Assembly (NCBI GenBank): GCA_021736385.1
Contig: JAIPFY010000007.1
Span: 1 to 64,000 of the forward strand
Length of the DNA: 64,000 nt
DNA from: Spirochaetia bacterium
GTDB lineage: Bacteria > Spirochaetota > Spirochaetia > CAKZLE01
Direction: 5' to 3'
Shown: positions 52,044 through 59,987 of the stretch, piece after piece
How positions within the stretch are numbered: the first letter of the stretch is position 1
Layout of the letters: each line of letters opens with the position of its first letter
Translations under genes and position numbers: made by a program
The notes under the pieces: model-generated
Databases searched by the model: none
What the model saw: only the letters and a program-made list of their open reading frames with translations
Told to the model about the DNA's origin: nothing

Positions 52044-53315
52044 ATGAGTACATTCGCGCGTGACAAGCAGTACATCAAATTCTCTTCCTATGGGTTTCTC
52101 AAGAATCTGAGGTTCTTTGATGCATATATCCTCCTGTTCTTTCGGGAGATGGGCATCTCCTACACCCTTATCGGGGTCCTGTTCTCCATTCGGGAGATCC
52201 TCACCAATCTCATGGAGATACCCTCCGGTCTCATAGCCGACACCTTCGGCAGAAGAAGGAGTATGGTCTTCTGCTTTGCCAGCTATATCGTCTCGTTCGC
52301 TTTGTTCTTCCTCTTTTCCGAGTACTGGGTCTATGTGATCGCCATGGTCTTTTTCGCCCTCGGAGAGGCGTTCCGTACCGGTACCCACAAGGCCATGATC
52401 CTTGAGCATCTCAGACTCAATCATCTGCTGCATCTGAAAGCTGATTACTACGGGCACACCCGGGGCTGGTCTCAGGCAGGCTCTGCTCTCTCTGCCTTCC
52501 TTGCAGCGATCATGGTCTTCTATTCCGGCGGCTACCGCATCATCTTCCTGTTCTCCATCATCCCCTATATCCTGGGACTCCTGCTCATGATCAGCTATCC
52601 GAAAGAGCTCGATTTTGCCGTTGTTGACGGGAAGATGCCTCCTGCAGGTCCGGGAGCCTGGAAGCAGCAGTTCGTCAGGAGTTTCTCCAGCCTCGGTCTG
52701 CTGATCAGGTCAAAGGAGATACGCAGGGGGATCCTGAATTTCAGTATGTTCGACGGCCTGTTCAAGGCGATCAAGGATTATCTTCAGCCGGTGATCGAAC
52801 AGCTGGCACTGATCCTGCCGTTCTTCCTGGCGTTCTCCGGCGAGGAGCGTGCTGCGCTGCTGATCGGGTTGGTCTATACCCTGCTGTTCCTGCTCACCTC
52901 GTTCGCTTCCAGCAGGGCAGGGGCGGTCCGACGCAGGGTGGCTGAGACCGAGAGAGGTCTGAACCTGCTGTTCCTCCTCGGTGCTCTCATGGTCATGCTC
53001 ACCGGATACTTCTATCTCTCAGGCTGGTCCTATCTGGCGGTTGTCACGTTCATCATCTATTATATGATACAGAATATACGACGGCCTCTGGCCCTCGATT
53101 ATATCAGTGATCGGATCGAAGGGTCTGTCATGGCCACCGGTCTTTCGGGTGAGTCGCAGATCAAGACCCTGATCACGGCAATCCTTGCTCCGCTGTTCGG
53201 TCTTGCGGTCGATACGAGCGGACTCGGGATGACGCTGATCATCTTCGGTGCCATGCTGGTCTTCTTCGCTGTGCTCCTGCGGCTGGTCGCTGTGCAGCAG
53301 GCTGAGTCTGCATGA
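52044..53315 (+). CDS. MFS transporter
   Basis: 423 residues, about twelve membrane segments. The loop 2-3 motif appears as GLIADTFGRRRSMVFC, and REILTNLMEIPSG is in the preceding helix. Proteins of this subgroup are commonly annotated as drug or metabolite exporters; substrate unknown. AAGG stands 8 bp before the ATG. The stop overlaps the GNAT gene (ATGA), so transport and acetylation may act on the same molecule (inference). Confidence 0.85.
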   Translation: MSTFARDKQYIKFSSYGFLKNLRFFDAYILLFFREMGISYTLIGVLFSIREILTNLMEIPSGLIADTFGRRRSMVFCFASYIVSFALFFLFSEYWVYVIAMVFFALGEAFRTGTHKAMILEHLRLNHLLHLKADYYGHTRGWSQAGSALSAFLAAIMVFYSGGYRIIFLFSIIPYILGLLLMISYPKELDFAVVDGKMPPAGPGAWKQQFVRSFSSLGLLIRSKEIRRGILNFSMFDGLFKAIKDYLQPVIEQLALILPFFLAFSGEERAALLIGLVYTLLFLLTSFASSRAGAVRRRVAETERGLNLLFLLGALMVMLTGYFYLSGWSYLAVVTFIIYYMIQNIRRPLALDYISDRIEGSVMATGLSGESQIKTLITAILAPLFGLAVDTSGLGMTLIIFGAMLVFFAVLLRLVAVQQAESA

Positions 53316-53977
53316 CGTTCCCGATGAGGATCGAACCGATCCAGTCTGTGGACACTGCAGAAGTACTCAAGATCACCTATCGAACCGGTCTGTTCGGAAA
53401 AGATATGGCCCGATCCGGCCTGGTCGATGATCTGCGACTGTTCGGCTATTACTACTGCTGGTATTACCTGAGATATGAACCTGAGCATTGCGTATGCGCC
53501 AGAGCTGGGGATACGATTCTGGGGTATGTCGTGGCAACCCCAGACACCTCCAGACAGCGGGCACGCTTCATCGAGACGATGATACCCAAGATCCTGAAAC
53601 GGTCGATCTATACCAATCATATGGGTCGTATCGAACAGGACCATCCAGGATGGATGCGCAGGAGTCTGCACGAGGTCATCGGTGGATTGACCACAGCACC
53701 TCCTGATTATATCGAGAGATATCCTGCACATCTTCACATCAATGTACTTCCGGAGTATCATGGGAAGGGGATCGGCAGAGCTCTCATGGAGCATCTGCTC
53801 GATCATATGCGCAGCTGCGGGGTCCCTGGTATCCATCTGCAGACCTCCAGTGCCAATCACAAGGCTCTTGCCTTCTATGAGCGCATGGGGTTCGAACTGC
53901 TGGGTTCCGAGCCGATCGATCACCCTCCTGTCGGATTCGAGGGGGTACAGGGGCTTGCTTTCGGTCTGAGACTCTAG
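53312..53977 (+). CDS. GNAT-family N-acetyltransferase
   Basis: 221 residues. The acetyl-CoA loop is HGKGIGRALMEHLLD near residue 150, and NHKALAFYERMGFE is the conserved C-terminal motif. The N-terminal 100 residues contain the first strand and an acceptor-binding insert (WYYLRYEPEHCVCARAG). Substrate unknown. Coupled to the MFS gene upstream. Confidence 0.87.
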   Translation: MTFPMRIEPIQSVDTAEVLKITYRTGLFGKDMARSGLVDDLRLFGYYYCWYYLRYEPEHCVCARAGDTILGYVVATPDTSRQRARFIETMIPKILKRSIYTNHMGRIEQDHPGWMRRSLHEVIGGLTTAPPDYIERYPAHLHINVLPEYHGKGIGRALMEHLLDHMRSCGVPGIHLQTSSANHKALAFYERMGFELLGSEPIDHPPVGFEGVQGLAFGLRL

Positions 53978-54068
53978 TACATTGATGGGCAGCAGAGTCA
54001 CAGGTGCGGCTCTGTTCATATACATCACCTCACGTGATGAATCCATGATCTTACAGGAGCAGTACACT

Positions 54069-54842
54069 ATGGTCGGATTCTATATAAAGAAAGCATTCTT
54101 TGACGGATGGGATAACCTTCTGGGTATCGTTCTGGTCAATGTCTCCTTCGTCGCACTGCTGGCCCTCGGGTATGCTGCGATGTCGCTGTTCCAGATACAT
54201 GCAGCACTGGGTATCATCGCTCTGGTACTGTGGTTCGTGCTGATGCACCTTGCCGCAGGGGCTGTATCCTACTACACAAAAGAATATGCATGGTACCGGC
54301 GACCGGGATTCGCGGAGTTCCGTGACTGTTTCAAGGAGGCCATACCGGCTTCTCTGGTCTTATCTGCGGTGAACCTGCTGCTGGTCCTCCTTACCGTGGT
54401 CATCATGCCGTTCTACCTCTCGCTCGGGTCGATCCTCGGTACCGTGATCTTCGCCGTACTCTTCTGGGTAGAGGTCATGGCCATGGGGTCTCTGATGTAC
54501 TTCCTCCCAGTCAGTGCGCAGCTCAGAGACCGGCCGCTCAAGGCCTTGAAGAAATCGTTCATCATCTTTCTCGATAATGCCGGTTTCTCCCTCTTCCTGC
54601 TCTTCTATACCCTTGTCAACATCATACTCTCTATCGTCACCGCCATGCTCATCCCCGGGATCACCGCGATCCTGCTCTCTCATCAAGATGCGGTGAAGCT
54701 GTTGATGTACAAGTATGACTATCTCGAAGAGCAGCCTGAGGGTGACCGCAAACACATACCCTGGACAGCTCTGCTCTTCGATGAACAGGAAAAAGTGGGG
54801 CAGCGATCACTCAAGGGAATGATCTTTCCCTGGAAGGACTGA
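54069..54842 (+). CDS. multi-pass membrane protein of unknown function
   Basis: 257 residues from the ATG at 54069 (GGAG 8 bp upstream); the frame is open back to 53982 without a ribosome site. Five to six hydrophobic segments (for example GIVLVNVSFVALLALGYAAM and IALVLWFVLMHLAA) with a conserved-looking KKAFFDGWDN start, as in DUF624/YesL-like membrane proteins; this link is weak. The last 50 residues are soluble. The stop overlaps the CYTH gene start. Confidence 0.72.
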   Translation: MVGFYIKKAFFDGWDNLLGIVLVNVSFVALLALGYAAMSLFQIHAALGIIALVLWFVLMHLAAGAVSYYTKEYAWYRRPGFAEFRDCFKEAIPASLVLSAVNLLLVLLTVVIMPFYLSLGSILGTVIFAVLFWVEVMAMGSLMYFLPVSAQLRDRPLKALKKSFIIFLDNAGFSLFLLFYTLVNIILSIVTAMLIPGITAILLSHQDAVKLLMYKYDYLEEQPEGDRKHIPWTALLFDEQEKVGQRSLKGMIFPWKD

Positions 54843-55363
54843 TGACAGAGGTAGAGATCAAAGCACATGTGTATGATCTGAAGGCTCTTCGTGAACGGAT
54901 CCTGCAGCTCGAGGGGATCTGTGGACCGGAATACCGGCATAGAGAGGATTCCTACTACGGCGCAGGAGATGGCCCTGGGGTACTCTTTCGCATCAGGACA
55001 GAGCAGGATCGGTGTGAGATCACCCGGAAGCTCAAGAGCATGCGCGGCCTCGCTGAGGTGAATCGGGAGATAGAGTTCTCCGTCTCCGATCCACAGGCCT
55101 GCAGAGAGTTCTGTGAGTCTCTCGGGTATCAGGTGGTGATACGCAAAGAGAAACGCGGGGAGATCTTCAGACATGAAGAGGTGAGCATCGAGCTGTGGGA
55201 GGTCACAGGGCTTGGCAGCTTCATCGAACTTGAAGTGCTGCTTGAAGATCCCCGAGGTGCCGATGAGGCACTTGTCGTGATCCATGCTCTGCTGGAGCGG
55301 CTGCAGGTACCGGAGACCGCTGTCGAACCACGTATGTATATCGACATGCTGCGTTCACGATGA
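54842..55363 (+). CDS. CYTH-domain protein (class IV adenylate cyclase / triphosphatase type)
   Basis: 173 residues. The ExExK motif EVEIK (Glu3, Glu5, Lys7) starts the triphosphate tunnel; RIRTEQDRCEITRKL and the late ELEVLLED and EPRMYIDML strands belong to it. Bacterial members are cyclase CyaB-like or thiamine triphosphatase/inorganic triphosphatase enzymes; sequence alone does not decide. TGATG overlap with the membrane protein gene. Confidence 0.87.
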   Translation: MTEVEIKAHVYDLKALRERILQLEGICGPEYRHREDSYYGAGDGPGVLFRIRTEQDRCEITRKLKSMRGLAEVNREIEFSVSDPQACREFCESLGYQVVIRKEKRGEIFRHEEVSIELWEVTGLGSFIELEVLLEDPRGADEALVVIHALLERLQVPETAVEPRMYIDMLRSR

Positions 55364-55365
55364 GA

Positions 55366-55403
55366 GAGCGCTCAGCCGGGAGATCCGACTGAGCGCTCGT
55401 TTC
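55366..55403. terminator. bidirectional terminator between CYTH and galM genes
   Basis: GAGCGCTCAG (55366-55375) pairs with CTGAGCGCTC (55389-55398), with more pairing possible inside (CGG/CCG). GTTTC follows on the plus strand. Placed between convergent genes. Confidence 0.75.
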
Positions 55404-55415
55404 GGGTGATCTCTG

Positions 55416-56438
55416 CTAACGTTCGACTGAGAAGCTGTGGATGGTCACCTGACGATAGGTCTCTCCCGGTCTGAGTACCGGTGAATGAAACTCCTGATGA
55501 TTCATCGCATCGGGAAGTTCCCCCGCCTCCAGACAGAGGGCGGTATGTTCGTTACCGATCGAATAGTTATCGGTATAGAACTGCAGACCCGGGGCATTGG
55601 TCAGCACCTTCATCACGCGGCCGCTCGAAGGGTCCTTGAGTACGGCAGCTTCGAGTACTCCCTTATGATCTGCCAGAACAAAATTATGATCATAGCCCTG
55701 AGGATCGGCATCGATACGTGTGATATCGTCTCCGATAGGTTTTGGCTCTCTGAAATCGAACGGTGTTCCCGCTACCGGAACCAGACGGCCTGTCGGGACC
55801 TGATCACTGTCGACTTCGACGATATGCTCGGCATGGATCTGCATCAGCTGATCGAGCACACGCTCTGTGCGTGCCTTACCAGACAGGTTCCAGTAGGTAT
55901 GATTGGTCAGACTCACGCAGGTGGGTCTGTCAGTCACGGCCTCATAGACGAAGAACAGTTCGTTCTTCTCTGTCAGTGTGATCGTCAGAGCGACATCGAG
56001 CGTACCAGGGAACCCCTGGTCCCCATGCTCGCTCGTCAGGGTCAGCTTCACTGATGCCCGTTCCTCTTCCCTCATGGGGAATGCTTCCCAGATGCGGGTG
56101 TTAAAACCGCTGGGGCCGCCGTGCAGCTGGAACGTATCGTGTGTGGGGACGAGCTCGATGAGCTCCCCGTCGAGGGTGAAGCTGCTGCCGCCGATCCTGT
56201 TGGCATACCTGCCGATCGTCGCGCCGTGGTAGTTCGTCGGGACCTGGTAGTCTGAGAGGGAAGGGAAGTTCTTGGTCAGCTCTTCGATCCTCCCATCTCG
56301 GTCAGGTCCCTTGAAGGAGATCAGGTATGCACCATAGGTGATCACCTCCACCGAGTACCCTGAAGAGTTCTCCAGAGTGATCTTGTCTATCGCTTTGCCA
56401 TATGAGGTCGTGCCGTAGGGGTCTCTTGCTATCTTCAT
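55416..56438 (-). CDS. galM: aldose 1-epimerase (galactose mutarotase)
   Basis: 340 residues. NYHGATIGRYANRI, FQLHGGPSGFNTRIWEA, the catalytic His in LTNHTYWNLSG, GYDHNFVLAD and the Glu in CLEAGELPDAMNH are all present. Interconverts alpha and beta hexoses. ATG 56438 is 6 bp after a TACTAT -10 box, with no ribosome site; the few extra codons upstream fall in the promoter. A leaderless mRNA is therefore likely. Confidence 0.93.
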   Translation of the reverse strand: MKIARDPYGTTSYGKAIDKITLENSSGYSVEVITYGAYLISFKGPDRDGRIEELTKNFPSLSDYQVPTNYHGATIGRYANRIGGSSFTLDGELIELVPTHDTFQLHGGPSGFNTRIWEAFPMREEERASVKLTLTSEHGDQGFPGTLDVALTITLTEKNELFFVYEAVTDRPTCVSLTNHTYWNLSGKARTERVLDQLMQIHAEHIVEVDSDQVPTGRLVPVAGTPFDFREPKPIGDDITRIDADPQGYDHNFVLADHKGVLEAAVLKDPSSGRVMKVLTNAPGLQFYTDNYSIGNEHTALCLEAGELPDAMNHQEFHSPVLRPGETYRQVTIHSFSVER

Positions 56439-56444
56439 GTGCAC

Positions 56445-56473
56445 ATAGTACGCCATTCTTATCTGTCGGTCAA
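56445..56473 (-). promoter_or_regulatory. promoter of galM (leaderless type)
   Basis: Minus strand: TTGACC (56473-56468), 17 bp, TACTAT (56450-56445), 6 bp, ATG. Confidence 0.8.
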
Positions 56474-56479
56474 TCCATA

Positions 56480-56508
56480 GTGACACACTGGCTGATTTTT
56501 GGTAATCT
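56480..56508 (+). promoter_or_regulatory. promoter of the parvulin gene (leaderless type)
   Basis: GTGACA at 56480-56485, 17 bp, TAATCT at 56503-56508, 6 bp, ATG at 56515. Its -35 box is only 6 bp from the galM -35 box. Confidence 0.7.
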
Positions 56509-56514
56509 ACCGCT

Positions 56515-56793
56515 ATGGAATGGAAAGCAAGTCACATACTGGTGAAAGACAGGGCTCTTGCGGAGAGCCTGCTGAAGAAGATACAGAACGGGTCGTCCTT
56601 CGAATCGATCGCACGCTCCTACTCGGTCTGTCCGAGCAAGTCAAAGGGCGGGGATCTGGGCTGGTTCGGTTCCGGACAGATGGTCCCGGCCTTCGAACAG
56701 GCCGTGAAGCGGCTCTCCAGAGGACGGGTGAGCCCTCTGGTGAGGACCCAGTTCGGGTATCACATCATCAAACTCACAGGACGTCGAGACTGA
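56515..56793 (+). CDS. parvulin-type peptidyl-prolyl isomerase
   Basis: 92 residues, one bare rotamase domain as in E. coli PpiC. ASHILVKDRALAESLLKKI at the start, GGDLGWFGSGQMVPAFEQA and TQFGYHIIKLTG at the end. No signal peptide, so cytoplasmic. No ribosome site precedes the ATG; see the promoter entry. Monocistronic. Confidence 0.94.
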   Translation: MEWKASHILVKDRALAESLLKKIQNGSSFESIARSYSVCPSKSKGGDLGWFGSGQMVPAFEQAVKRLSRGRVSPLVRTQFGYHIIKLTGRRD

Positions 56794-56827
56794 TCAGCAG
56801 CTCGGCAGTCTGCAGCACGCAGCATGC

Positions 56828-57619
56828 TCAGAGATTGGTATCGGGGATGATGTAAGGTCTTCTGGTGAAGGGGTCCTCGACCATCTGTGTGGTGATCCCG
56901 TAGACGGCCTTCAGCGTCTGTGGGGTGATCATCTCCTGAGGGGTACCGTGTCCGAATACCTTGCCGTCATGGAGCATGATCACATGGTCGCTGAAACTCA
57001 TCGCCGAGTTGAGGTCATGCAGGATGCAGATGACCGTGAGTCCCTCGTTGATGATCAGCTGTTTGAGCAGTTTCAGGATCCCCAGCTGATGGAGCGGGTC
57101 AAGGTAGGTCGTCGGTTCGTCCAGCGCGATGATTCGCGGTTCCTGGGCAAGGGCCCGGGCGATGATGACCCGCTGGTACTCCCCCCCGCTGATCTCTGTG
57201 ATCAGATGATCCTTCAGATGATCGATCGAAGTCAGTTTCATCACCCGTTCGATACTCCTCGCCTCATATCCCTCATGTTTCTGATCGTGCTCACGATGTG
57301 CATACCGTCCCAGACGGATCATGTCTTCGACGGTGAACTGGTAGGGATTACGCTCATTCTGCGGTACCATCCCGATCACATGCGCAAGATCCCTGCGATC
57401 GAGGCCGGTGATATCTCTTGATTCGAGGAAGACTGTACCTGCTCTGACTGGAAGGATCCGCAGGATCTGTTTGAGCAGGGTCGTCTTGCCCGAACCGTTG
57501 GGACCCAGGATCGTGGTGAACGCCTGCTTCTCGACCGCAGCTGCGATGTCTGTGAGAATAGGACGGTCATCGTAGGACCAGGAGAGCCCGTCGATCGTGA
57601 TCGCTTGATTGGGGTCCAC
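56828..57619 (-). CDS. btuD: cobalamin ABC transporter ATP-binding protein
   Basis: 263 residues. Walker A GPNGSGKT (39-46), signature SGGEYQR (144-150), Walker B IIALDEPT (163-170) and switch His201. Of the FecCD/BtuCD importer class. The upstream cobalamin riboswitch marks the substrate as vitamin B12 or a related corrinoid rather than iron-siderophore. Overlaps btuC by 1 bp. Confidence 0.92.
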   Translation of the reverse strand: MDPNQAITIDGLSWSYDDRPILTDIAAAVEKQAFTTILGPNGSGKTTLLKQILRILPVRAGTVFLESRDITGLDRRDLAHVIGMVPQNERNPYQFTVEDMIRLGRYAHREHDQKHEGYEARSIERVMKLTSIDHLKDHLITEISGGEYQRVIIARALAQEPRIIALDEPTTYLDPLHQLGILKLLKQLIINEGLTVICILHDLNSAMSFSDHVIMLHDGKVFGHGTPQEMITPQTLKAVYGITTQMVEDPFTRRPYIIPDTNL

Positions 57620-58656
57620 TAGAATATCTCCTTTTTCTGCCTTCTGAGCAGATAGATGAAGAACGGCGCTCCTGCCAGAGAGGTGATGATCCCAACCGGG
57701 ATCTCTGCATTCTCCAGCAGCCCCCGTGCCATGGTATCAGCAAGCAGGGTGAACAATCCGCCGCAGAGGATGGTGAACGGGAGGAGCCTCCGGTGCCCGG
57801 GGCCTACGATCATGCGCACCACATGCGGGGTGACCAGACCGACGAATCCGATGATGCCGCTGATTGCCACCGCACTGGCTGTGAGCAGGGTGGCGATGAT
57901 CAGCAGCAGGACCCGTGTCCTTTTGATCGATAACCCCATGGATCTGGCCGCTTCTTCCCCCAGAAGCAGCAGATCGAGCTCCCGGTGGAAGAGCGGGATG
58001 AGCAGGGTGCCGATGATCAGCAGCGGGCCGATGCCGGCAAGCTTCTCCCAGTTCGCAGAGGCGAAGCTGCCCATCGACCAGAATACGATATCTTCGAGCT
58101 GTTCACGATTGAAGTACATGAACAGGGACATGAGTGAGGAGAGCAGGAAGTTCATCGCCACCCCGGAGAGCAGCAGAGTCACTGAAGTCGACTTGAGTCC
58201 CCCGGAGAGCCCGTAGATCATGGATGAAGCTCCGATTGCCCCGATGAACGCGAAGATCGGGACACCCCAGGAGCCGGGGAGAAAGGCAAAGACGCCGATG
58301 TAGGCACCGAATGCCACGCCGCAGGCGGCTCCTGAGGAGACTCCCAGGATATAGGGTTCGGCCATGGGATTGCGAAAGAGTGATTGGAAGACCACCCCTG
58401 ACGTGGCAAGCGCCATACCCACCAGAAGAGCTGTCAGTACCCGAGGGATACGTATGTGCCTGATGATGTAGATATGGGCAGCACTCGTCTGAGCAGCTTC
58501 ACCGCCGTACAGTACGATGCGAGCAGTCTCGGCGACCGATATGTCAGCCGTGCCGAACGAGAGCGAGAGCAGCGCCAGGATCCCTGTGATCAGGATCCCC
58601 AGCAGTAGAAGCGGTGTGATATGCTGCATCGGTATCTGCAGTCGGGATGATCTCAT
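57619..58656 (-). CDS. btuC: cobalamin ABC transporter permease
   Basis: 345 residues, about ten membrane helices. FecCD family: GMALATSGVVFQSLFRNPMAEP, the LLGEEAARSMGLS coupling helix, and SGIIGFVGLVTPHVVRMIVG. Forms a homodimer with two BtuD subunits. Middle gene of the operon, 12 bp after btuF. Confidence 0.94.
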   Translation of the reverse strand: MRSSRLQIPMQHITPLLLLGILITGILALLSLSFGTADISVAETARIVLYGGEAAQTSAAHIYIIRHIRIPRVLTALLVGMALATSGVVFQSLFRNPMAEPYILGVSSGAACGVAFGAYIGVFAFLPGSWGVPIFAFIGAIGASSMIYGLSGGLKSTSVTLLLSGVAMNFLLSSLMSLFMYFNREQLEDIVFWSMGSFASANWEKLAGIGPLLIIGTLLIPLFHRELDLLLLGEEAARSMGLSIKRTRVLLLIIATLLTASAVAISGIIGFVGLVTPHVVRMIVGPGHRRLLPFTILCGGLFTLLADTMARGLLENAEIPVGIITSLAGAPFFIYLLRRQKKEIF

Positions 58657-58668
58657 AGGGTATTCCTG

Positions 58669-59580
58669 TCAGAAACGGTCAGGATGGAAGATCCTGGCCA
58701 TTTCCAGGACCCCTTCGGCATTGCGTACTCCCTGTCGATCGATACGGTTGTTGTCGATCGCATAGAGGTTCCCTTCACGGACCGCCCTGAGGTCACGATA
58801 CCCGGGAGTGGTCTCGAAAGCCTCCTTGATACCGAAATACTGTGAACAGAGGATGATATCGGGATCCTGCTCGATCAGCTGTTCGAGGCTGTAGGACCAG
58901 CCGGTCACATCTTCTGCGATATTCCGTCCACCTGCCAGTTCGATCGCCTCGTGGATGAAGGTGTCTCCGCCTGCGGTAAAATCTCCCCATTCACCGAATC
59001 CCACCACGTAGTAGATATCGGGTCTCGGCTGATCAGCCACACGCCCGGTGATATCCTCGATCGTCTGCCTCATCCCAGTCATGAGAACCTCGGCTTCAGC
59101 CTCGGCATCGATGAACTGAGCGGTATCAGCTATGGTCTTGTAGATCCCTGTGAAGGTGTTGTCAGAGTAGATCCCGACAGCGGTGATCCCGGCTTTCTCC
59201 ATACGTTCCAGGGCTTCGATCGAGGTATGGGTGGATCCGATGACCAGGTCGGGTTCAAGACTGATGACCGTCTCGATGTTGGGATCCCGGAGGGTCCCGA
59301 TCGAAGTCACCTCTGAGACCTCTGCGGGATAATCACAGAAATCGGTACGTCCGACGAGAGAATCGCCTCTGCCGAGGGCATAGATGATCTCCGTGATGTT
59401 CGGACCCAGAGAGATGATCCTCTCGGTGGCATCAGGGACCGTGACCGTTCGATCATAGGAATCGATGTAGATGCTGCCTGTACTCTCATCGATGGGTGTG
59501 ACCTCCGCTGCTCCCTGTGAGAACAGGGGAAGCATCAGAGAGAAGAGAACCGATACCAGTGCGACTCGTTTGAAATGCAT
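58669..59580 (-). CDS. btuF: cobalamin-binding periplasmic protein
   Basis: 303 residues from ATG 59580 (GGAGAG upstream). Signal peptide to about residue 23; TVTVPDATERIISLGPNITE and DLVIGSTHTSIEALERM are typical of class III binding proteins. Delivers corrinoid to BtuCD. The ribosome site lies in a small hairpin (59586-59603) downstream of the riboswitch, so translation is the probable control point. Confidence 0.9.
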   Translation of the reverse strand: MHFKRVALVSVLFSLMLPLFSQGAAEVTPIDESTGSIYIDSYDRTVTVPDATERIISLGPNITEIIYALGRGDSLVGRTDFCDYPAEVSEVTSIGTLRDPNIETVISLEPDLVIGSTHTSIEALERMEKAGITAVGIYSDNTFTGIYKTIADTAQFIDAEAEAEVLMTGMRQTIEDITGRVADQPRPDIYYVVGFGEWGDFTAGGDTFIHEAIELAGGRNIAEDVTGWSYSLEQLIEQDPDIILCSQYFGIKEAFETTPGYRDLRAVREGNLYAIDNNRIDRQGVRNAEGVLEMARIFHPDRF

Positions 59581-59585
59581 ACATA

Positions 59586-59603
59586 CTCTCCATGAATAGA
59601 GAG
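59586..59603 (-). promoter_or_regulatory. hairpin sequestering the btuF ribosome site
   Basis: On the minus strand CTCTC (59603-59599) can pair with GAGAG (59590-59586), which is part of the Shine-Dalgarno sequence. Likely the expression platform of the riboswitch. Confidence 0.5.
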
Positions 59604-59648
59604 CATAAGCTGAGGGTGTGTCCTCGCTACTCATGCTCCGTGAGTTTC

Positions 59649-59669
59649 AGTCATCGATCTGATGACTGT
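59649..59669 (-). other. hairpin between riboswitch and btuF
   Basis: CAGTCATC and GATGACTG form an 8-bp stem with a 5-nt loop. No T-run follows, so it is not an obvious terminator. Confidence 0.5.
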
Positions 59670-59682
59670 GCGATCTCGTGAA

Positions 59683-59862
59683 AAGGCTGGTCTCCTGACT
59701 TGGATCTACGCCTGATACACCCTTCCCATATGCATCTGTCACATACAGTGGGCTGGCTGATTCGTAATCAGCCAATGTACTTCAGCTCTCCTACACAGTG
59801 GCGGGACCGTACGGGATTCACACCCGTTTCCCATTTGACGGCAATGCCGACCTTTCATTGAT
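59683..59862 (-). ncRNA. cobalamin (AdoCbl) riboswitch
   Basis: Read on the minus strand it contains the conserved pieces in order: AAAGGTCGGCATTGCC, AAATGGGAAACGGGTGTGAA, TCCCGCCACTGT, GGGAAGG and the closing AAGTCAGGAGACC. It lies 100 bp upstream of btuF and controls btuFCD, which should be turned off when cobalamin is plentiful. The 59581-59987 interval holds only this element, its expression platform and the next gene's promoter region. Confidence 0.95.
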
Positions 59863-59987
59863 ACACAAGACTAATTCATTGATCATGGGTTGTCAAGATA
59901 GCAGAACTGTAGGATAGTCTATCACAGCAGGATCTCTCATTCGTATACTGCTTCTCTTTCTTTCGGATCGATCACAGGAGTGTGGAC

